A stretch of DNA of 64,000 nt from positions 1 through 64,000 of the forward strand of contig JAKFER010000314.1 in NCBI GenBank assembly GCA_036675565.1, written 5' to 3'. The notes beneath the pieces are model-generated. The model saw only the letters and a program-made list of their open reading frames with translations, was not told the origin of the DNA and searched no databases. This document shows positions 61,701-64,000 of this stretch, one piece after another (the stretch's first letter is position 1; every line of letters starts with the position of its first letter). Made by a program: the position numbers and the translations under genes. This DNA comes from JACCYQ01 sp036675565. Lineage in GTDB: Bacteria; Bacteroidota; Bacteroidia; Chitinophagales; Chitinophagaceae.

Positions 61701-64000
61701 TTCAACATTCAGTTCATCCAGTTTTTCAAAAACTGTATGTACCACATCCTGCAGTTCTTCACTCTTGTGCATAGCCAAAGAACGGGAACGTACCTTTTCC
61801 AAAGCAGCATCAATTTGTGCTTCTTTTGCCTGTGCTTCTGCTCTTTGCAGATCAAGGAATCGGGTATAGGATTGATCGAAGACGGCAGCAAACCTTCTGA
61901 TAATTTCATTCTCCCCATCAGTATATGCTATGGCGGAATAATTACTTACGATCAGCATGATGCCGGGCGTAATTGCTACAGACCTGGCATACCCGCTTCT
62001 TAATATATATGCTTTTGTTTCCTGTGTTAAGAAAGACAGGTCGGCATTTGCGAATACATGCTCGTGCCATTGTTTGTTTTCTTCGGGAGTAAGGGTGTCA
62101 GTATAAAAGCTGCCTCCTTTGGCCAGTACGTCCTTCACCCTTTCAAACATGGGATTATTAATGTAAGGAACCTCAATAAATATTGGCGTTGAATTCCCCA
62201 TGACAGCAAACCAGAACTTGTAATCGTGGGACTGGTTATTAATGGCAAAACTTACTGTATTAAATTTGAAATTCAGGTATTGCAATTGTTCTGACACAAC
62301 ATTGATAACCTGTAACAGTTCATCACTTTTATGCATAGCCATGCTGCGTGAACGTACCCTTTCCAATGCCGCTTCTATTTGTGCTTCTCTTGCCTGTGCT
62401 TCTGCTTTTTGCAGATCAAGAAAACGTGTATATGACTGGTTGAAAACAAGGGCAAATCGTTTCAAAACTACCTTAGCTTCATCCGTAAAGGCCTCGGCCC
62501 CGAAAGCAAATAAACCACCTGCTGCGAAAGTGGCTAATTGATAATATTGCGTATTAATTTCATTAATCGACTGTATTAATTGAGAATCTGGTAATCGAAC
62601 CTTCCCCGTGCCGGAAGATTTATAATATTCAATCATATCCTCTCCTTCCAGCACATATGAGAAATCCTGTCCGCGCATCCAGGCATCATAAGCTCCCTGC
62701 AACAAAGGATGAAGATCCATCGATTCGTTTCCTGTAACCTGAACTGTATTACCTTCATCTGAAACGGAGGTTAGCCATACATTTACAAAACGATTATGCT
62801 TATTCAAAATTCCGATTCCACAACGCATAATTCCGATGCTAAGTTTATCTAATTCTTCAAAGACTACTTCTACCACAGTGCTTAAATCTTCACTAGCATG
62901 CATAGCCATGGCTTTAGCCCGTACACGCTCAAGTCCTAATTCAATATATGCCTCCCGAGCCTGTGCTTCTGCTTTTTTTAAATCTGTAAAGCGACGATAG
63001 GCCATCCCGAAAACCTGAGTAAACCTTTTCAATAATACCCGTGATTCTTGCAATGGCGGCGACATGGTTATCATAATTAAAGCACCGCCTGGAAAATAGC
63101 AGCAAGAAAACCATGCCTGAACAAAACCAGTACTTGAATAGCCGGGGGCCGCTGCAGCAGCAGCAAACAAATCTGGTAATTGAGTCTCAATGGTTTTCAT
63201 CCACTGTATTCCTTTTTCCCCTGCAAGTTCAAAAGTAAATTCATCAGTACCAGAAGCATAGGCTTCCAGCATATCTTCTATAATATAAATACCTTTTTTG
63301 GGCAACTTGAAATTTAATTCCACAATGTCTTTTTTGCTGTCTGGGGGTCGAATAGCGGTCCATGCCTCAATAAACGAATCAGATTCTTCGTATAAATTAA
63401 TTGCGCAGGTTTCTAATTCAATTGTACCCAGGGCAGCCAACTGAACTCTCAGTTCGCGGGCAACATCTATCAGTTCACTGCTTTTTTGCATAGCCATTGT
63501 CCTTGCCCTTACTCTTTCTAATGCCAATTCTATTTCAGATTCCTTTACCTGTGCTTCCACTTTTTGCAGATCAAGAAAGCGGGTATAGGTTTGTTCGAAC
63601 ACTTTTGCAAAGCGTTTAAACACATCATGCATTTTTGGGAAATGCTCGTAAGTAATAAATATCAGGTTACCATATGCGAAATTGGCAAGGTGATCAATTT
63701 GAAATTTGGGTAACTCAAAGCCGGCATCCAGCATACTTTGCAGCAAATCACCCACACCGGGAAGCGAAAGCATATACCTGTAATGATCCGCCTGTTCTTC
63801 ACCTTCTTTTTCATATACTAAAAGTTCTTCTCCTCGTCTTCTCGATTCATCGAAACGCTTAAAAACCGGATGTTCAGTCAATGGAATTTTGCAAGGCGAA
63901 GGAGATATGATACCATCAGGACTTCCAGGGTAATACGTAAACTCCTTATCACCGATATTCCAGATATTAAACCCACAATTCCATTGAGGCACTCCCAACT
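58755..64000 (-). CDS. Giant multi-GAF-like sensor histidine kinase (5' end beyond window)
   Basis: At least 1748 residues; the frame is open to the right edge, so the start is missing. The N-terminal ~1470 residues are a tandem array: one partial and seven complete GAF-like modules of about 150 residues. They are separated by seven near-identical helical linkers (YTRFLDLQKAEAQAREAQI followed by EAALERVRxRxMAM). After the last module a coiled coil leads to HisKA with His1509 (GIAHEIQNPLNF) and an HATPase domain (DNGNGI, GTGLGLSISYDIVKAHGGEL). No membrane segment is visible, so it is probably cytoplasmic. Between the N and G1 boxes (VNEKKKQYQSELVESYEPS) there is a 4-residue insertion absent from the two sister kinases. 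Confidence 0.92.
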   Translation of the reverse strand, partial: LGVPQWNCGFNIWNIGDKEFTYYPGSPDGIISPSPCKIPLTEHPVFKRFDESRRRGEELLVYEKEGEEQADHYRYMLSLPGVGDLLQSMLDAGFELPKFQIDHLANFAYGNLIFITYEHFPKMHDVFKRFAKVFEQTYTRFLDLQKVEAQVKESEIELALERVRARTMAMQKSSELIDVARELRVQLAALGTIELETCAINLYEESDSFIEAWTAIRPPDSKKDIVELNFKLPKKGIYIIEDMLEAYASGTDEFTFELAGEKGIQWMKTIETQLPDLFAAAAAAPGYSSTGFVQAWFSCCYFPGGALIMITMSPPLQESRVLLKRFTQVFGMAYRRFTDLKKAEAQAREAYIELGLERVRAKAMAMHASEDLSTVVEVVFEELDKLSIGIMRCGIGILNKHNRFVNVWLTSVSDEGNTVQVTGNESMDLHPLLQGAYDAWMRGQDFSYVLEGEDMIEYYKSSGTGKVRLPDSQLIQSINEINTQYYQLATFAAGGLFAFGAEAFTDEAKVVLKRFALVFNQSYTRFLDLQKAEAQAREAQIEAALERVRSRSMAMHKSDELLQVINVVSEQLQYLNFKFNTVSFAINNQSHDYKFWFAVMGNSTPIFIEVPYINNPMFERVKDVLAKGGSFYTDTLTPEENKQWHEHVFANADLSFLTQETKAYILRSGYARSVAITPGIMLIVSNYSAIAYTDGENEIIRRFAAVFDQSYTRFLDLQRAEAQAKEAQIDAALEKVRSRSLAMHKSEELQDVVHTVFEKLDELNVELYTAIIFLFTEGSKDIIWWLENKANQQYARMLVPYDDNQYLNDIFEAKEKGKNFFSKTYSFEEKNKLFHHLFENTDFKYVPENQKQFLLESDLATMSVALAKNTGINITSYTKKSFSEKENEILIRFGNVFEQAYTRFLDLQKAEAQAREAKIEAALEKVRARTMGMQKSDELADVAKVLFTELNGLVHNLWTCGFVLCEKERKEDEWWLSMDDGFTRGFFLPNVDDYAHSTLYEGWLKGEAFRAVQLKGKELQAHYDWLMKVPVAKSIFEEMDAAGLSRPDWQKLHAAYFSKGYLVIITREPCSEEAIFKRFAQVFDLTYTRFLDLQKAEAQAREAQIEAALERVRAKVMAMNNSKDLDDTSLIFGEQLRKLGIDWQFSYFWLIDEAKNENTFWITWPDYKTSITVYTLAEAEEYFNECLVSWRGGVKIHESHISTEEVQDWLNTFQRITDDAGGVAKQVMLPQTFVNGVYYYDAMMKYGSFGICINKPATNEEKNIQCRFAVEFERAYTRFLDLQKAETQARDAVKRASVDRIRAEIASMRTTSDLERIQPLIWNELNILAVPFIRCGVFIMDEENQEVNTLLSTPDGKAIAAFRQSYNVPGEISLIVDSWHKKKMYKQHWDEGQFLEFAKSLVQQGAVNTGEKYLTENRPTDLYLHFFPFLQGMLYVGNTSPLEDDELQLVQNLADAFSTAYARYEDFNKLELAKKQVDNTLNELQVTQKQLIQSEKMASLGELTAGIAHEIQNPLNFVNNFSEVSNELISEMVDEVEKGNTTEVKTIALNIQQNLEKIIHHGKRADAIVKGMLQHSRSGSGIKESIDINALADEYLRLAYHGLRAKDKSFNVSLKTDYDELLEKVNIIPQDIGRVILNLITNAFYAVNEKKKQYQSELVESYEPSVSVSTRKVNDKVEIKVADNGNGIPQKVLDKIFQPFFTTKPTGQGTGLGLSISYDIVKAHGGELIVNTTEGSGSEFILQLPIN
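59016..59037. repeat. TTCGACAAGCTCAG-type dispersed repeat inside the kinase gene
   Basis: The plus strand reads TTTCGACAAGCTCAGACTGA at 59018-59037; in the gene it encodes QSELVES, in a loop of the ATPase domain. The sister kinases have PINGYDP/QLNGYDP instead, four residues shorter. From memory, TTCGACAAGCTCAG is a common dispersed palindromic-type repeat of Bacteroidota genomes. Only this copy is seen in the window. Confidence 0.55.
60058..63588 (-). repeat. Seven ~115-bp linker repeats, period ~560-585 bp
   Basis: Coding repeats of the helical linker, at about 63472-63588, 62886-63001, 62319-62435, 61752-61870, 61183-61299, 60625-60741 and 60058-60175. DNA is nearly the same in copies 3 to 6 (for example CTTGCCTGTGCTTCTGCTTT on the plus strand), more diverged in 1, 2 and 7. 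The modules between them are much less alike, which suggests old module duplication with linkers kept similar by selection or gene conversion. Confidence 0.85.

Noticed and set aside
60058..63588. Regularly spaced repeats that could suggest a CRISPR array
   Set aside because: Repeats are ~115 bp, spacing is ~450 bp, and all lie in one open reading frame encoding protein linkers.
49978..64000. Reading the signalling cluster as an anti-phage system (cyclase plus effector)
   Set aside because: The cyclase is a class III receiver fusion, not a CD-NTase or CRISPR-type cyclase, and no nuclease, TIR, or pore-forming effector is encoded nearby; histidine kinases dominate.

Overview
Nearly all of the window (about 1.35-64 kb) is one AT-rich chromosomal stretch from a member of the Bacteroidota, most likely a Chitinophagaceae-like organism. 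The evidence is: a type IX secretion (T9SS) C-terminal sorting domain, DUF6089 barrels, bacillithiol genes (bshC and a YfiT-like transferase), TAnnTTTG promoter -7 elements, few Shine-Dalgarno sites, and sensor kinases with the 'QKAEAQAREAQIEAALERVR' linker. The first ~1.34 kb is different: high GC, proteobacterial DUF2868/DUF3482 genes, and a diverged inverted repeat at the tip. I read that end as an assembly chimera.

Layout. 1.3-4.8 kb: a truncated secreted protein, two tandem DUF6089 barrels and a dipeptide epimerase. 5-10.5 kb: a CBM20-bearing 4-alpha-glucanotransferase, then thrS-infC without rpmI-rplT. 10.6-20.3 kb: secreted and envelope proteins (a tandem pair sharing an unknown C-terminal domain, a CHRD lipoprotein, a T9SS subtilase, an M57 metallopeptidase, a TonB-like protein) with HPF, DoxX and DUF819 between them. 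20.4-28.6 kb: folC, NUDIX, a YfiT-like protein, fbp plus an orphan ABC ATPase, aspartate kinase, an L,D-transpeptidase/TonB fusion, and hppD. 29-36.4 kb: purK and purE separated by a complete RND tripartite efflux operon. 36.4-45.2 kb: a lipoprotein, bshC, and a complete trans-4-hydroxyproline to 2-oxoglutarate pathway (epimerase, FAD oxidase, deaminase, semialdehyde dehydrogenase) interrupted by an opposite-strand sterol desaturase-family gene. 45.3-49.8 kb: DUF4197 lipoprotein, ABC exporter, small unknown protein, rimO.

The most striking region is 50-64 kb, all on the minus strand. It holds three histidine kinases with near-identical transmitter ends but different inputs: at least eight tandem GAF-like modules, TPRs, or a multi-pass membrane domain. 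With them are a GAF-type unknown protein, a permuted NlpC/P60-like cysteine hydrolase, a lone receiver, and a receiver fused to a class III nucleotide cyclase. The last three genes overlap by 4 bp. The arrangement suggests several sensors feeding a shared receiver and cyclic-nucleotide output. The largest kinase runs off the right edge, so the cluster is incomplete here.

No tRNA, rRNA, CRISPR array or intact insertion sequence was recognised.
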